From Sporosarcina ureae DSM 2281 (GTDB lineage Bacteria > Bacillota > Bacilli > Bacillales_A > Planococcaceae): a stretch of 64,000 nt of DNA. Location of the stretch: assembly GCF_000425545.1 (NCBI RefSeq), contig NZ_AUDQ01000003.1:1-64000 (forward strand), read 5' to 3'. Position numbers and translations under genes: made by a program. This document shows positions 52,452 through 63,123 of this stretch, piece by piece (position 1 is the first letter of the stretch; every line of letters starts with the position of its first letter). A model generated the notes under the pieces. The model made no database searches. It saw only the letters and a program-made list of their open reading frames with translations, and was not told the origin of the DNA.

Positions 52452-53714
52452 TTACCCCTCCTCTTCAGATTGCGCGATGAATGCTGTCCATTCCTCTTCA
52501 TGCGGGGCGATTCTTACTAATTGCTGAATGATTGATAACGCTTCATCGCGCTTACCTTCTTCTAGCAAGAATCGTGCATATTGATCTAAGAACGCAGCAT
52601 CCTCGTTCATCCCATCATATGCTTTGAAATACATTTCATACGCTTTTTCGTAATCTTCTACACGTTCATAGGCGTATGCAAGAAAAGCATGAAGTAAAGG
52701 GATTTCTAATTGATCTACTTCAGAGTACGTCAGCAAATCAATTAACGCTTCGTCTTCTTCTTGTTTTTCATACACCGAAGCAAGTGTTACAAGTGCATCG
52801 ATATACTCTGGATCTAAAACAAGCGCTTCTTTTAAATGCTCTTCTGCTTGTTGTGGCATTTGCAGTTTCAAAGCAGATTTCCCTGCCGCTAGCTGTAATT
52901 CTTTATCGAACTCATCACGTTCAATACCTTTTCTGAAAAGCTCTAACGCTTTGTCGTCTTCATTTTGTTGCGCATAGCTTTGTCCTGCAAGCATATAAGC
53001 GGAGAAATAATCTGGATCCATTTCTAACAATTGCTCAAGACGTGTGACCGCTTCCGAGTAGCGTGCAGTTTGATAGTAAGCCAATCCTAATCCAAACAAT
53101 TCTTCAGGGTTCGCTTCCTTGTCAAGTAATGCCTCATAGAAAGGAATGGCTTCCTCATACGCTGCTCCTGCACTGTACGCTTCCGCAAGCCGTGAGGACA
53201 GACGAACGCCTGCGATCTCTTCAGTTGTCTCGTGAAGCTTCTCATAAATCCTCACAGCCTCACTGTATCTTCCTGACTCCAATAGCAATTCTGCTTGCGC
53301 AAGTTGGATGACCGGTTCGTGTGGAGCCAATGTTGCGGCTTCACGCACTTTAGATAATGCTGTTTCGGCAAGTCCGAGCATTTGATAATAATCCGCTTGT
53401 GCAAGCAAAGCTTGTACATACTCTTCTTCGTCCGGTGAAACGTCCGTCAGTAATAATAAGGCTTCGTCCTCTTCACCAAGTTCCAGTAAAGCTGCGGCAC
53501 GATCAATTTTCAACTGGGCTTCATCAGGGAATACTTGCATCAACTGAGAGAATATCTCGTCAGCTTGTCCGATGAATCCATATTCGATCAATAGATTTGC
53601 AACATTGTATAATGCGTCGTAGTCGTTTGCAGCTTGCAGTTTCTGTATTTTATCTTGTAGAGCATCTACATCCCCATCGAGTACTATTTGCTCTAATTCC
53701 TGCAATACATTCAT
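52452..53714 (-). CDS. ypiA: Tetratricopeptide repeat protein YpiA
   Basis: This 420-residue protein consists of about ten TPR units (for example NPEELFGLGLAYYQTARYSEAVTRLEQLLEMDP at about residues 200-235). It has no signal peptide or membrane segment and is acidic throughout. TPRs mediate protein contacts, and the partner is unknown. Its position ahead of ypiB and qcrABC matches B. subtilis. Confidence 0.9.
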   Translation of the reverse strand: MNVLQELEQIVLDGDVDALQDKIQKLQAANDYDALYNVANLLIEYGFIGQADEIFSQLMQVFPDEAQLKIDRAAALLELGEEDEALLLLTDVSPDEEEYVQALLAQADYYQMLGLAETALSKVREAATLAPHEPVIQLAQAELLLESGRYSEAVRIYEKLHETTEEIAGVRLSSRLAEAYSAGAAYEEAIPFYEALLDKEANPEELFGLGLAYYQTARYSEAVTRLEQLLEMDPDYFSAYMLAGQSYAQQNEDDKALELFRKGIERDEFDKELQLAAGKSALKLQMPQQAEEHLKEALVLDPEYIDALVTLASVYEKQEEDEALIDLLTYSEVDQLEIPLLHAFLAYAYERVEDYEKAYEMYFKAYDGMNEDAAFLDQYARFLLEEGKRDEALSIIQQLVRIAPHEEEWTAFIAQSEEEG

Positions 53715-53741
53715 TTTTTCACCTGAGCTTTCTATTCTACT

Positions 53742-55037
53742 TTATTGATTGACTAGCTCCGATAGATCTTCGAAAAAGTGTGGATAGGAAATCGCGATAC
53801 AAGATGGATTGTCGATTTGAACAGGACTTGATGTAATCAATCCCGCTACCGCAGCCATCATGCCTAAACGGTGGTCACCGTATGATTGAAGTGTGGCACC
53901 GGTTAGTGGTGTCGGCCCATTAATAATCATGCCATCCGGTGTGGTCTCGATATCCGCTCCGAGTTTCCGTAATTCCGTAGCGACTGCCTCAATACGATCC
54001 GTCTCTTTGACACGAAGTTCTTCTGCATCTTTAATGATGGTCTTTCCATCTGCTTGTGTTGCCAATAAAGCAAGCACAGGAAGTTCATCGATCAATCTCG
54101 GAATCAAATCTCCGCCGATTTCGGTTCCTCGCAATTTCGAATGCTTTATTCGTACAGTGCCATAACGCTCTCCCGAAAACCCTTGTTCGTCTGAAAGTTC
54201 AGTTTCTACACCCATCGCTTCTAGTACATCCAGTATACCTGTTCGAGTAGGGTTCAATCCAACTTTCAGGAACGACACATCGCTGTTTTCAACTAATGCC
54301 GTCGCTACCATGAAAAATGCAGCAGAGGAAATGTCTCCTGGTACGACAACATCCGTTCCAGTCAGTTGCTGGCCGCCTTCGATCCGGATGACTTGATCTT
54401 GTTGTTCTAGCTTCGCACCAAACTGTACAAGCATACGTTCCGTGTGATCCCGCGAAACAGCTATTTCTGTAACGGACGTAGTGCCCTGCGCTTGAAGACC
54501 GGCAAGTAATACAGCAGACTTTACTTGCGCACTAGCAACCGGCATTAAATAGTCGATTGCGTGCAACGTTTTCCCGGTGACTGTCAGTGGTAAATAATCA
54601 GCTGTTCCTTTGCTCGTGATGTCTGCACCCATTTGTTCTAAAGGGTCCGTCACGCGTTTCATTGGACGCTTAGACAAATATTGATCTCCGCACATTTCAG
54701 ACGTTACGGAAGAACCGGATAAAATGCCTAGCATTAAACGCGCAGTCGTTCCCGAGTTACCCGCGTCAAGTGCTTCAGTGGGCGTCTGCCAGTTCGCGAT
54801 GCCAGGACTTTCTACAGTCACATCTGTTCCGTTACGAGTAATCTTTACCCCTAGCTGTTTAAACATTTCAATTGTGCTCAAACAATCTTCACCATCCAAA
54901 AATCCACTGATGGTTGTTTTGCCTTTCGCAATGGATCCCAACATAACCGCACGGTGGGAAATTGATTTATCTCCAGGTACTTGTAAAGCGCCGCGAAGAA
55001 CCGGCTTTTCAAATGAAACCGTCTGTTGTTCTGACAT
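53742..55037 (-). CDS. aroA: 5-enolpyruvylshikimate-3-phosphate synthase
   Basis: This 431-residue enzyme has PGDKSISHRAVMLG (phosphate-binding Lys and Arg), LDAGNSGTTARLM, QVKSAVLLAGLQA, DHTERML, and RVKETDRIEAVATELRKLGAD near the C-terminus. LDAGNSGTTARLM shows a class II-like sequence, as in Bacilli. It makes EPSP from shikimate 3-phosphate and PEP. It is the last gene of the aromatic supraoperon here, 15 bases after tyrA. Confidence 0.96.
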   Translation of the reverse strand: MSEQQTVSFEKPVLRGALQVPGDKSISHRAVMLGSIAKGKTTISGFLDGEDCLSTIEMFKQLGVKITRNGTDVTVESPGIANWQTPTEALDAGNSGTTARLMLGILSGSSVTSEMCGDQYLSKRPMKRVTDPLEQMGADITSKGTADYLPLTVTGKTLHAIDYLMPVASAQVKSAVLLAGLQAQGTTSVTEIAVSRDHTERMLVQFGAKLEQQDQVIRIEGGQQLTGTDVVVPGDISSAAFFMVATALVENSDVSFLKVGLNPTRTGILDVLEAMGVETELSDEQGFSGERYGTVRIKHSKLRGTEIGGDLIPRLIDELPVLALLATQADGKTIIKDAEELRVKETDRIEAVATELRKLGADIETTPDGMIINGPTPLTGATLQSYGDHRLGMMAAVAGLITSSPVQIDNPSCIAISYPHFFEDLSELVNQ

Positions 55038-55052
55038 TCCGCTCTCCCCCTC

Positions 55053-56171
55053 TTAAAGTACGTGCATCGAGTAGTCAGTTTCTGCTGTCAATACTTGACG
55101 AGCTCTCTTACGTTCAGTAGCTGACTGGAAGCTGACAACTAAAATACCGTACACATCTGTACGTGTTTCCACGATACGTATATTAGTTAAACTAATATTG
55201 GCCTCTGCAAGAATTTTTGTGATTTCAGAAATGACACCCGGATGATCCGGTACATCGATGTGTAAATCAAATGTCATATAGAGTGCCCCTTGAACTGCCC
55301 CTTCATTTGTAGAAGGAAGTTGATCACGGTAAGTTTTCGCCTGCGCAAAGAAATCAAAAATATGCTCAGGATTATTGTCTTCGAGCATAGCGCGAATGCT
55401 ATTCATCTCGTCGAGCCAACCGTCCACTTGTGACAATAATTCTTCTCGATTTTGGATCGTAATATCACGCCACATGACAGGATCTGCTGAAGCGATACGT
55501 GTTAAATCACGGAATCCACCTGCAGCCAGTTTTTTCACAAATGGTTGTTGTTCTTCCTGGGCAGCCAAGCGGCCGACTAATGAAGAGGCTACAATGTGTG
55601 GGAAATGGCTGATGATCGCCGTCATTCGGTCGTGTTCTTCCGCTTGGAGGACAATCAGTTTGGCTTTTGTTGAAGATAACAATTTTTCAATAACATCGAT
55701 TTGTTCTTCAGTCGTTGTTTCACTCGGTGTAAGAATGTAATACGCGTTTTCAAAAAGATGTTCCATCGCAGCGGATACACCACTTTTATGGGAGCCTGCC
55801 ATTGGATGGCCACCTATGAAGGTGATTCCTTTTTCTTGTAAAACCTTCGCAGCATCCATAATCGGCTTTTTCGTACTTCCTGTATCTGAGACGATGACAT
55901 GTTCTTTGAAGTCCCAGTTTACGGCTTCTTCAAAAAGAGCAACCGTGGTGTTGACAGGTGTCGCAAAAACAACAAAGTCAGCCTGTTCACAGGCTGATTT
56001 TGCGGAAGGGGCAACCGTGTCAATAATTCCCCGACGAAATGCTTCGTCAGCAGTCGCATATGAACGGTCAAAACCTACAATATGAATTTTTGGATTTCGC
56101 TTTAATGCTAGACCAAGTGATCCGCCGATCAACCCGAGTCCAATTATACTTACCGTCGTTTTCATTGTCAT
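55053..56171 (-). CDS. tyrA: Prephenate dehydrogenase
   Basis: This 372-residue enzyme has the NAD-binding GLGLIGGSLGLAL (11-23), GGHPMAGSHKSGV and a C-terminal ACT domain (about 298-370) of the type that binds tyrosine. It oxidises prephenate to 4-hydroxyphenylpyruvate for tyrosine. It starts six bases after the hisC stop. The ACT domain predicts feedback control by an aromatic amino acid. Confidence 0.95.
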   Translation of the reverse strand: MTMKTTVSIIGLGLIGGSLGLALKRNPKIHIVGFDRSYATADEAFRRGIIDTVAPSAKSACEQADFVVFATPVNTTVALFEEAVNWDFKEHVIVSDTGSTKKPIMDAAKVLQEKGITFIGGHPMAGSHKSGVSAAMEHLFENAYYILTPSETTTEEQIDVIEKLLSSTKAKLIVLQAEEHDRMTAIISHFPHIVASSLVGRLAAQEEQQPFVKKLAAGGFRDLTRIASADPVMWRDITIQNREELLSQVDGWLDEMNSIRAMLEDNNPEHIFDFFAQAKTYRDQLPSTNEGAVQGALYMTFDLHIDVPDHPGVISEITKILAEANISLTNIRIVETRTDVYGILVVSFQSATERKRARQVLTAETDYSMHVL

Positions 56172-56177
56172 CTATCC

Positions 56178-57269
56178 TTATTGGTTAGTTAATAGTTGAT
56201 CAAATGCTTTAAAGAAACCTGTATTTTGCTCGTGCGTCCCAATCGTCACGCGAACAAATCCTGGTGTGCCCAGCAGATTTCCGCTGCGGACAATATAACC
56301 GTTTTGCAATAACACTTCGCATGCAACATCTGCGTCTCCAGGTACAGCAATTAATACAAAATTAGTAGCTGACGGATAGATCGCCAATGCATGCTGTTTC
56401 GCATAGTCTACAAAACGTTTTCGTTCTTCGTCATTTTTAGTTACACACGCTTGAAGGAATTGCTGATCCGCAAGAGCAACTTCGGCCACCGCTAATGCGA
56501 GTGAGCTATTGTTAAAAGGATTCCGTACTTTATTGAGTTCGGATACAATACTTGCATTAGCCACGCCATACCCTATGCGGAAACTTGCCAAGCCGTATGC
56601 TTTAGAGAACGTCCGAAGAATTATTAAGTTAGTATAATCATGAATCCACTGTATAGTATCTTGCTGTGCTGGATCCGTCACAAATTCAATATATGCTTCA
56701 TCGAGAACAACAAGCGCCGTTTCAGGTACTTGATCTAAGAAGCTTTTTATGGATTCACTCGATAATAAATTACCTGTCGGGTTATTTGGATTACACACCC
56801 AGATGACGGCTGTTTCTTCATCAGCCACTTTCAAAAAGCCTTCTAAATCATGATCACCACTTTCGAGCATAGCCACTTCACGAAGTTCAGCACCTTCTAT
56901 TTTTGCATTATGTGCGTATTGCGGGAAAGTCGTAGAAGCCATGACCGTATTAGTCCCCGGTTGTAGTATTGCACGGGAAATAATTGAGACAATCTCATCT
57001 GAACCATTCCCGAAAAGAATTTCATTCGGATCGATTTGATGGAATTCCGCAAGCTTTCCACGTAATCCAGCAGTGTAAGCATCTGGATACATTTCAAATT
57101 GAGCTGCCTTTGAACGTAAATATTCTGCGACTTCTGGTGATGAACCATAAGGGTTTTCGTTTGAAGCGAGCTTATGTACTTCTTGCAGGTCATATGTACG
57201 CTTTATATCTTCTATTGAACGTCCGGGTGTATAAGCTTTCATCGTGCGTAAAATTGGTTTCCACTTCAT
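56178..57269 (-). CDS. hisC: Histidinol-phosphate aminotransferase
   Basis: This 363-residue PLP enzyme has LASNENPYGSSP, NPNNPTGN, LDEAYIEF and the PLP lysine Lys223 in RTFSKAYGLASFRIGY. In Bacilli the same enzyme also serves tyrosine and phenylalanine synthesis, which fits its place between aroH and tyrA. In B. subtilis trpEDCFBA lies between aroH and hisC; here only 14 bases do, and the gggaggg ribosome site touches the aroH stop. Confidence 0.95.
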   Translation of the reverse strand: MKWKPILRTMKAYTPGRSIEDIKRTYDLQEVHKLASNENPYGSSPEVAEYLRSKAAQFEMYPDAYTAGLRGKLAEFHQIDPNEILFGNGSDEIVSIISRAILQPGTNTVMASTTFPQYAHNAKIEGAELREVAMLESGDHDLEGFLKVADEETAVIWVCNPNNPTGNLLSSESIKSFLDQVPETALVVLDEAYIEFVTDPAQQDTIQWIHDYTNLIILRTFSKAYGLASFRIGYGVANASIVSELNKVRNPFNNSSLALAVAEVALADQQFLQACVTKNDEERKRFVDYAKQHALAIYPSATNFVLIAVPGDADVACEVLLQNGYIVRSGNLLGTPGFVRVTIGTHEQNTGFFKAFDQLLTNQ

Positions 57270-57283
57270 TGGATAGCCCTCCC

Positions 57284-57655
57284 TTATTGTTGTTTTTGTA
57301 AATCAGGTCGTAATTGAACAGCATTATTTTGATAGATATGTTGTATTTCTTCCTGCTTTTTAGATGTATTGACATTCATCATGACGCGAATACACTTGCG
57401 CATAGAGCCAGGTACATCAATTTCATGTGTACACATGACCGGTACATACGTCCAGCCTTCAATCGAGCGGATCGCTTTTGCGGGAAATGCCGCTTTGACA
57501 TCTACTGTAGTGGAAACAATTATAGAAACGATATCTTCCGGTTTGAATTGATTCGACTCTGCCATTTCGAGTACAAGAGATTCTGTCGCTTGTAACACTT
57601 CTTTTGCGTCATCATGTTCAACTGTTGTCGCACCCCTAATTCCTCTTACACTCAT
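57284..57655 (-). CDS. aroH: Chorismate mutase, AroH type
   Basis: This 123-residue protein has the monofunctional AroH fold: MSVRGIRGATTVEHDDAKEV, SIIVSTTVDVKAAFPAKAIR, and VPVMCTHEIDVPGSMRKCIRVMMNVNT, with the catalytic arginines. It converts chorismate to prephenate. The stop of aroB overlaps its start, and hisC follows in 14 bases. Confidence 0.95.
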   Translation of the reverse strand: MSVRGIRGATTVEHDDAKEVLQATESLVLEMAESNQFKPEDIVSIIVSTTVDVKAAFPAKAIRSIEGWTYVPVMCTHEIDVPGSMRKCIRVMMNVNTSKKQEEIQHIYQNNAVQLRPDLQKQQ

Positions 57656-58758
57656 ACAATTCCCTCGCTTTTCAATTTTGCTTTAAATTCCTCAAATGCC
57701 GCCTGACACTCTTCCGAACTAATTTCTTTTACAAAAGGTTCACCGATTTTTTGTAATAAAACAAAATTCATCTTGCCGAATGAAGCTTTTTTATCCTTTT
57801 GCATATAGGATAGTAACTCTTCGAAACTATAAGAGAATACCGGCCCAAATGTATAGCCATTATTGTTAGCGAAGTGAAGATAGCGATTCGTGAATCCTTC
57901 TGGTATATCACCGTATTTTTCACTTAGCAAGAAGGCATAACCCATACCAATCATGACACATTCACCATGACTGAGGCTACCGAATCCAGAAGCCGCTTCC
58001 ACAGCGTGTCCAAATGTGTGGCCGAAATTCAGATACTTGCGCGTAGAATTCTCAAACTCGTCTTCTCCCACGATCTCTGCTTTTACCTTGATGCCTTGCA
58101 GTAATTCCTGTTCAAGCCATTCAATAGAAGGTGTAGAAAACTGTTCCTTTTCCAGTAATCGCTCTGTCCATAATGGATCCGAAATAAAAGCGTGCTTGAC
58201 CAATTCTGCCAAGCCTGAACGCATTTCTGATGCAGGTAACGTATTGAATACATCCGTATCAAACAATACAGCTGAAGGTTGATGGAATGATCCCACCATG
58301 TTTTTCCCTTCCGGCATATTAATGGCTGTTTTACCACCGACCGCACTGTCATGCGCAAGCACAGTTGTCGGACATTGGATAAAGCGAATACCCCGCATAA
58401 ACGTAGCTGCTACAAAGCCTGTTAAATCCCCACACGCCCCTCCACCAAATGCGATCAGGAGTGAATTCCGCGTAAAACCTTCAGTCAGTAAGAAAGACTG
58501 ACACTCCACGTAGACTTCTGGCATTTTACACTTCTCGCCGCCAGGTACGATTTTCACCGATACCTCGCGACCAGAATGTGCTAGTGCTTTTTGCAATAAA
58601 GGCAGATGTAGCTCTGCTACATGTGCGTCGGCAATAATTCCAATTTTATCTGTAGTACGTAGCAACTCTGCATATTCAGTCGAAAATAATTCATAAGTGT
58701 TCGAACCTACATAGACATCGTATTGGTGATCACGGACGGAAACAGTTAACTTATCCAT
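57652..58758 (-). CDS. aroB: 3-dehydroquinate synthase
   Basis: This 368-residue enzyme has the NAD-binding GGGACGDLTGFVAATFMRG, PTTVLAHDSAVGGKTAIN, and the metal-binding region NFGHTFGHAVEAASG and HGECVMIGM. It closes the ring of DAHP, the second shikimate step. It lies between aroC and aroH with almost no gap, as in the B. subtilis supraoperon. Confidence 0.96.
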   Translation of the reverse strand: MDKLTVSVRDHQYDVYVGSNTYELFSTEYAELLRTTDKIGIIADAHVAELHLPLLQKALAHSGREVSVKIVPGGEKCKMPEVYVECQSFLLTEGFTRNSLLIAFGGGACGDLTGFVAATFMRGIRFIQCPTTVLAHDSAVGGKTAINMPEGKNMVGSFHQPSAVLFDTDVFNTLPASEMRSGLAELVKHAFISDPLWTERLLEKEQFSTPSIEWLEQELLQGIKVKAEIVGEDEFENSTRKYLNFGHTFGHAVEAASGFGSLSHGECVMIGMGYAFLLSEKYGDIPEGFTNRYLHFANNNGYTFGPVFSYSFEELLSYMQKDKKASFGKMNFVLLQKIGEPFVKEISSEECQAAFEEFKAKLKSEGIV

Positions 58759-58759
58759 C

Positions 58760-59941
58760 TTAAAACTCCTTTACATATTGTCTATATTGTTCAATATCTT
58801 TCTGTAAGCCATCCATTGTATCCGAACGGAATTCTTCCATAATCGCTTTAGCCATCTCTGTAGCGATGACATGTTCAGCTACAACGGATGCAGCAGGTAC
58901 CGCACAAGGATCGGAACGCTCAATTGTTGCTACGAAAGGTTCCTTTGTATCAATATCTACGCTTTCCAGTGGTTTATATAGCGTCGGTATGGGTTTCATT
59001 ACACCGCGAACTACGATCGGCATACCTGTCGTCATTCCACCTTCAAGTCCGCCTAAACGATTGGATTTTCGGTAATATCCTAGCTCTTCATTCCAACTGA
59101 TTTCATCATGCACTTCACTGCCTGGCATTTTGGCCATATCAAACCCTAAACCAACTTCAACCCCTTTAAAAGCGTTGATGCTCATCATAGCGCCTGCAAG
59201 CTTGCCATCCATTTTGCGATCGAATTGCACGTAACTACCAATTCCCGGAGGACATCCTTCAATGATGACTTCTACTACTCCACCAAGTGTATCGCCACGC
59301 TTTTTAATATCATCTATAGCTGCCGTCATTTTGACAGACGCGTCTGCATCCGCACAATATACTGCATCTTCTTCTATGATGGCACGCAGCTCTTCTATGG
59401 AAAGATCGGCATAAGCGGCAGGATCTGTTTTGATTCCACCAATTTCTGTCACATGCGCTACAGTTTCAATCCCAAGCTGACGCAAGAATTGTTTTGCTAC
59501 TGCACCGATTGCAACACGCATCGTCGTCTCACGTGCTGATGAACGCTCCAAAACATTTCGCAAGTCACGGTGGCCATATTTCATGCCGCCGACTAGATCT
59601 GCGTGTCCAGGACGAGGACGAGTGATCTGACGCTTCACATCTTCCGGATTTACGTCTTCAGGCAGTGGTTCTACACCCATGATGCCTGTCCAATGTTTCC
59701 AATCATCATTAACAACTGTCAGCGTGACTGGCGAGCCCATTGTTTTACCATGACGTACACCTGATGAGATTTCCACACGATCCTTCTCTATTTGCATCCT
59801 ACGGCCTCTACCGTGCCCACCTTGTCTTCTCTTCAATTCTTTATTGATCATCTCAGCAGTAAGCTCCATCTGTGCAGGTAATCCTTCAATGATAGCTGTA
59901 AGCTGTGGACCATGTGATTCTCCAGCTGTAATATAGCGCAT
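58760..59941 (-). CDS. aroC: Chorismate synthase
   Basis: This 393-residue flavin-dependent enzyme has [39 protein letters not shown], and [16 protein letters not shown]. It removes phosphate from EPSP to make chorismate. In B. subtilis it is called aroF. The ATG at 59941 has ggaggaat upstream. It begins the aro part of the run, 23 bases after the cheR stop. Confidence 0.96.
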   Translation of the reverse strand: MRYITAGESHGPQLTAIIEGLPAQMELTAEMINKELKRRQGGHGRGRRMQIEKDRVEISSGVRHGKTMGSPVTLTVVNDDWKHWTGIMGVEPLPEDVNPEDVKRQITRPRPGHADLVGGMKYGHRDLRNVLERSSARETTMRVAIGAVAKQFLRQLGIETVAHVTEIGGIKTDPAAYADLSIEELRAIIEEDAVYCADADASVKMTAAIDDIKKRGDTLGGVVEVIIEGCPPGIGSYVQFDRKMDGKLAGAMMSINAFKGVEVGLGFDMAKMPGSEVHDEISWNEELGYYRKSNRLGGLEGGMTTGMPIVVRGVMKPIPTLYKPLESVDIDTKEPFVATIERSDPCAVPAASVVAEHVIATEMAKAIMEEFRSDTMDGLQKDIEQYRQYVKEF

Positions 59942-59964
59942 ATTCCATTCCTCCGTAACGTGGT

Positions 59965-60738
59965 TTATTGTTTTTTTCTATAAAAGAATGTATCTACTGA
60001 TTCGAAGTTGTATTTTTCAGGATTAAATATTTGTTCTGTGCTTCCAACGAACAGAACACCACCAGGTTTAAGTGCTTTGGAGAAGTTGGTGTAAATCTGA
60101 TCTTTCGCTTCTTCCGTGAAGTAGATCATCACATTACGGCAAACGATCAAGTCGTAGTTCGTATCATAGCGATCTTCCAGCAAATTTTGCTGTTTGAATG
60201 TAACGGTCTTCTTAATATCTTCTACCACTTGATAGGAAGCACCTTCTTTTATGAAGAACTTATCGACGATTGGCTTCGGCACCTCTTTTAATGCACGCTC
60301 ATTGTAAAGACCAACTTTGGCACGATTCAATACGCCCATATCTAGATCTGTGGCGTAAATGGAGATATCACGCAACGGAAGGTAGGATGATAGAACCATA
60401 GCAAGTGAGTATGGCTCTTCTCCGGTAGAACAAGCTGCGCTCCAAATTTTTAATCGAGTATTCTTTTCCAGTAATTGAGGAAAGATTTTCTTCTCTAAGA
60501 CGTTCCAACGTATGGCGTTGCGGTAAAATTCTGAAACATTAATCGTCATGCGGTCCAAGAATTCTTCCAATAAGTCTTTGTCCGTTTGAATAGCTAGAGA
60601 GTAATCTTTAAAATTACGAAAGCCTTTCTTTTCATATAGTGAAGTGAGTCTCCTCTTCATCTGGGCTTCTTTATACAAAGACAAATCAATCCCGGTTTTC
60701 TTTTTGACCCCTTGAATTAACATCGAATAATCAGACAT
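59965..60738 (-). CDS. cheR: Chemotaxis protein methyltransferase CheR
   Basis: This 257-residue protein has an N-terminal helical CheR domain and the SAM domain with [27 protein letters not shown] and VCRNVMIYF. It methylates glutamates of chemoreceptors. The start at 60738 (MSDYSMLI) has aggggg upstream; a reading to 60825 crosses the ndk terminator. Its place between ndk and aroC is the one in B. subtilis. Confidence 0.95.
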   Translation of the reverse strand: MSDYSMLIQGVKKKTGIDLSLYKEAQMKRRLTSLYEKKGFRNFKDYSLAIQTDKDLLEEFLDRMTINVSEFYRNAIRWNVLEKKIFPQLLEKNTRLKIWSAACSTGEEPYSLAMVLSSYLPLRDISIYATDLDMGVLNRAKVGLYNERALKEVPKPIVDKFFIKEGASYQVVEDIKKTVTFKQQNLLEDRYDTNYDLIVCRNVMIYFTEEAKDQIYTNFSKALKPGGVLFVGSTEQIFNPEKYNFESVDTFFYRKKQ

Positions 60739-60813
60739 TTCACAACCCCCTGCTGCCTTTTCTTTCTTATGTACGTTCTCATTATAGCGGAAAAAGTATG
60801 TTGTATGTATAAG

Positions 60814-60848
60814 AAAAACAGCCATGCGAAATTCGCTCGGCTGTTTTT
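60814..60848 (-). terminator. ndk terminator
   Basis: aaaaacagcc and ggctgttttt pair around an inner gcgaa/ttcgc dyad; on the minus strand the hairpin ends in ttttt. Confidence 0.8.
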
Positions 60849-60853
60849 GGCGA

Positions 60854-61300
60854 TTAATTAATCCAGTTGTTCACTGTTTTGTCATAAGTCACAAGCTCTT
60901 CTTCTTTAAAGAACAAGTTAATCTCGCGGCTTGCTGACTCAGCTGAGTCTGAACCATGAATAATATTCTTGCCTACTGTTACAGCGAAATCTCCACGAAT
61001 AGTTCCAGGAGCTGATTCTTTTGGATTCGTTGCACCCATCATTAAGCGAGCAGTAGAGATTACGTTCTCGCCTTCCCATACCATTGCGAAAACTGGTCCA
61101 GAAGTGATGAATTCTACAAGTTCTCCGAAGAATGGACGTTCTTTATGTTCTCCGTAATGTTGTTCAGCAAGTTCTTGAGAAATGTTCATTAATTTCCCGC
61201 CAACTAATTGATATCCTTTGTCTTCGAAACGACCAACGATTTCACCTACAAGGTTACGTTGTACGCCGTCAGGCTTTACCATTAAAAATGTTCTTTCCAT
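60854..61300 (-). CDS. ndk: Nucleoside diphosphate kinase
   Basis: This 148-residue protein has the phospho-accepting His115 in [12 protein letters not shown] and the nucleotide-binding region [19 protein letters not shown]. It transfers phosphate between nucleoside di- and triphosphates. Its length and Lys9 ([15 protein letters not shown]) are normal. It is followed by its own terminator, so it may be separate from cheR. Confidence 0.97.
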   Translation of the reverse strand: MERTFLMVKPDGVQRNLVGEIVGRFEDKGYQLVGGKLMNISQELAEQHYGEHKERPFFGELVEFITSGPVFAMVWEGENVISTARLMMGATNPKESAPGTIRGDFAVTVGKNIIHGSDSAESASREINLFFKEEELVTYDKTVNNWIN

Positions 61301-61390
61301 CTCTTAAACACTCCTTCGATCTTCTATAGGGATAATCCCTTTTAAATCGTAACATTGACGCCTTTTTCTTTCAACTATTAACAAACATCG

Positions 61391-62371
61391 TCAATATTTT
61401 CGTTGACCAATAAAATCAGCAATTTGAGTCAAAGCTTTCTTCGACTTTCCATTCGGCAGACTTTCCAATTCCTTCAGTGCTTTGATCAAGTACAAATCAC
61501 TTACATGCTGTGCTTTTTCGATAGCACCACTTTGTCGAATATAGCGAAGCATCGCTTGCCTATCCGATTCTTCCATCACCCCAGTAAACGCACGTTTCAT
61601 GTAGGGCTTGAATTGTTCATCATCTTTTATGTATAAAACAGGCAATGTAATATGACCATTTAATAAGTCGCTTCCTGCCGGTTTCCCAAGTTCTGCATCT
61701 GTTGAAGTGATATCCAAGATATCGTCGACGATCTGAAATGCCATTCCAGTGAAATACCCATATCTCTTAAGTTTTCGTACAGTTTGCGAATCCGCATCCG
61801 CACTAAGTGCGCCGAGTTCACAACTGGAGGATAGCAGTAAAGCAGTTTTTCGCTTAATACGTTTCAAATAGTCGCGCAGATCTTGATCGGTTTGTTGTTG
61901 GAAATCAATTTGGATGATTTCCCCTTTACATATCTCAAGCATCGTTTCTGCGAGAATCTGATGAACAGGTGCTTTCTCGATATTACCAATAGATGTCAGC
62001 GCTCGTGAAAAGATGAAGTCCCCTGCATACATAGCTACCCGATTGTTCCACTTCGCTTTAACAGTTTCTAAACCGCGCCGCATATCAGAATCATCAATTA
62101 CATCATCATGGACAAGAGATGCCATATGGATCAATTCCAGGGATACTGCAATTTTCGCAGCGTTCTCCAGCGAATACGTTCCGAATTGAGCAGCCATTAT
62201 AACGAAAATCGGCCGGATTCTTTTTCCGCCCGCTTTTAATAAATGCAAGGAAGCCTGACGAACAATGGGAGAAGAGGATTGCACGGAACGCTCAAGCTCT
62301 TTTTCAATATAGGACATATCTTTGCGGAAATCCGTATAAAGCGACATCAACTTAATTTTTTCCAACCCCAT
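61391..62371 (-). CDS. hepT: Heptaprenyl diphosphate synthase component II (large subunit)
   Basis: This protein of about 326 residues is a trans-prenyltransferase with both aspartate motifs, DDVIDDSDMRRG (from 89) and VDDILD (215-220), and the GGKRIRP start. With HepS it makes the C35 chain of menaquinone. The start at 62371 (MGLEKI) has gggagaagg upstream; a TTG three codons on is also possible. It follows menG after 20 bases. Confidence 0.94.
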   Translation of the reverse strand: MGLEKIKLMSLYTDFRKDMSYIEKELERSVQSSSPIVRQASLHLLKAGGKRIRPIFVIMAAQFGTYSLENAAKIAVSLELIHMASLVHDDVIDDSDMRRGLETVKAKWNNRVAMYAGDFIFSRALTSIGNIEKAPVHQILAETMLEICKGEIIQIDFQQQTDQDLRDYLKRIKRKTALLLSSSCELGALSADADSQTVRKLKRYGYFTGMAFQIVDDILDITSTDAELGKPAGSDLLNGHITLPVLYIKDDEQFKPYMKRAFTGVMEESDRQAMLRYIRQSGAIEKAQHVSDLYLIKALKELESLPNGKSKKALTQIADFIGQRKY

Positions 62372-62391
62372 TACCTTCTCCCGTGTATTCA

Positions 62392-63087
62392 TTATTTGTA
62401 AGCGATATGGCCTGCCGCCGCACCGCCACTGTAAGACTTATACGAAACTTCTTGATATCCTGCATCGACAAAAAGCTGTGCTAGCTCTTTCATGCCTGGG
62501 AAATCATTTGCCGATTCTTGAAGCCAAGAATATTCTTTATAGCTCTTTGCAAACAGTTTACCGAATAACGGCATAATGTATTTGAAATAGAAGCGAAACC
62601 CTTGACGATAGACAGGTATTTTAGGTTGAGATGTTTCCAAACATACTGCCATTCCACCGGGCTTTAACACGCGTCGCATTTCTTTTAAAACAGTCAAGTA
62701 ATCAGGAACATTGCGAAGACCAAACCCGATCGTTACATAATCAAATGAATTGTCCGCAAATGGAAGTGACATTGCGTTACCTTGAACCAACGTAAGATGC
62801 GGATAAGGTGCTACTTTGTCTCTGCCGGAATCCAGCATGTTGGCACTGAAGTCTAAACCGACAACTTCACCAGTAGGTCCTGTAGCTTGAGCCAATGCGA
62901 CAGTCCAATCTGCAGTACCACAGCAAACGTCAAGTGCTTTAGCACCCGGCTGTACATGCATGCGTTCCATGATATCGTTCCGCCATTTTATATGTTGATT
63001 AAAACTGATCACGGAATTCATTTTATCATAGTCTGTCGAAATTTTTTCAAAGACGTTATGAACTTTTTCTTCTTTTGAGACCGCCAC
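62392..63087 (-). CDS. menG: Demethylmenaquinone methyltransferase
   Basis: This 231-residue UbiE/MenG-type protein has [22 protein letters not shown], the SAM motif DVCCGTADW (53-61), GLDFSANML, and [24 protein letters not shown]. It adds the last methyl group to menaquinone. It sits between hepS and hepT, the standard order of Bacilli. Confidence 0.95.
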   Translation of the reverse strand: MAVSKEEKVHNVFEKISTDYDKMNSVISFNQHIKWRNDIMERMHVQPGAKALDVCCGTADWTVALAQATGPTGEVVGLDFSANMLDSGRDKVAPYPHLTLVQGNAMSLPFADNSFDYVTIGFGLRNVPDYLTVLKEMRRVLKPGGMAVCLETSQPKIPVYRQGFRFYFKYIMPLFGKLFAKSYKEYSWLQESANDFPGMKELAQLFVDAGYQEVSYKSYSGGAAAGHIAYK

Positions 63088-63123
63088 AGTTCGTCCCTTC
63101 TTTCCTCACTTCAATTTACTTTC

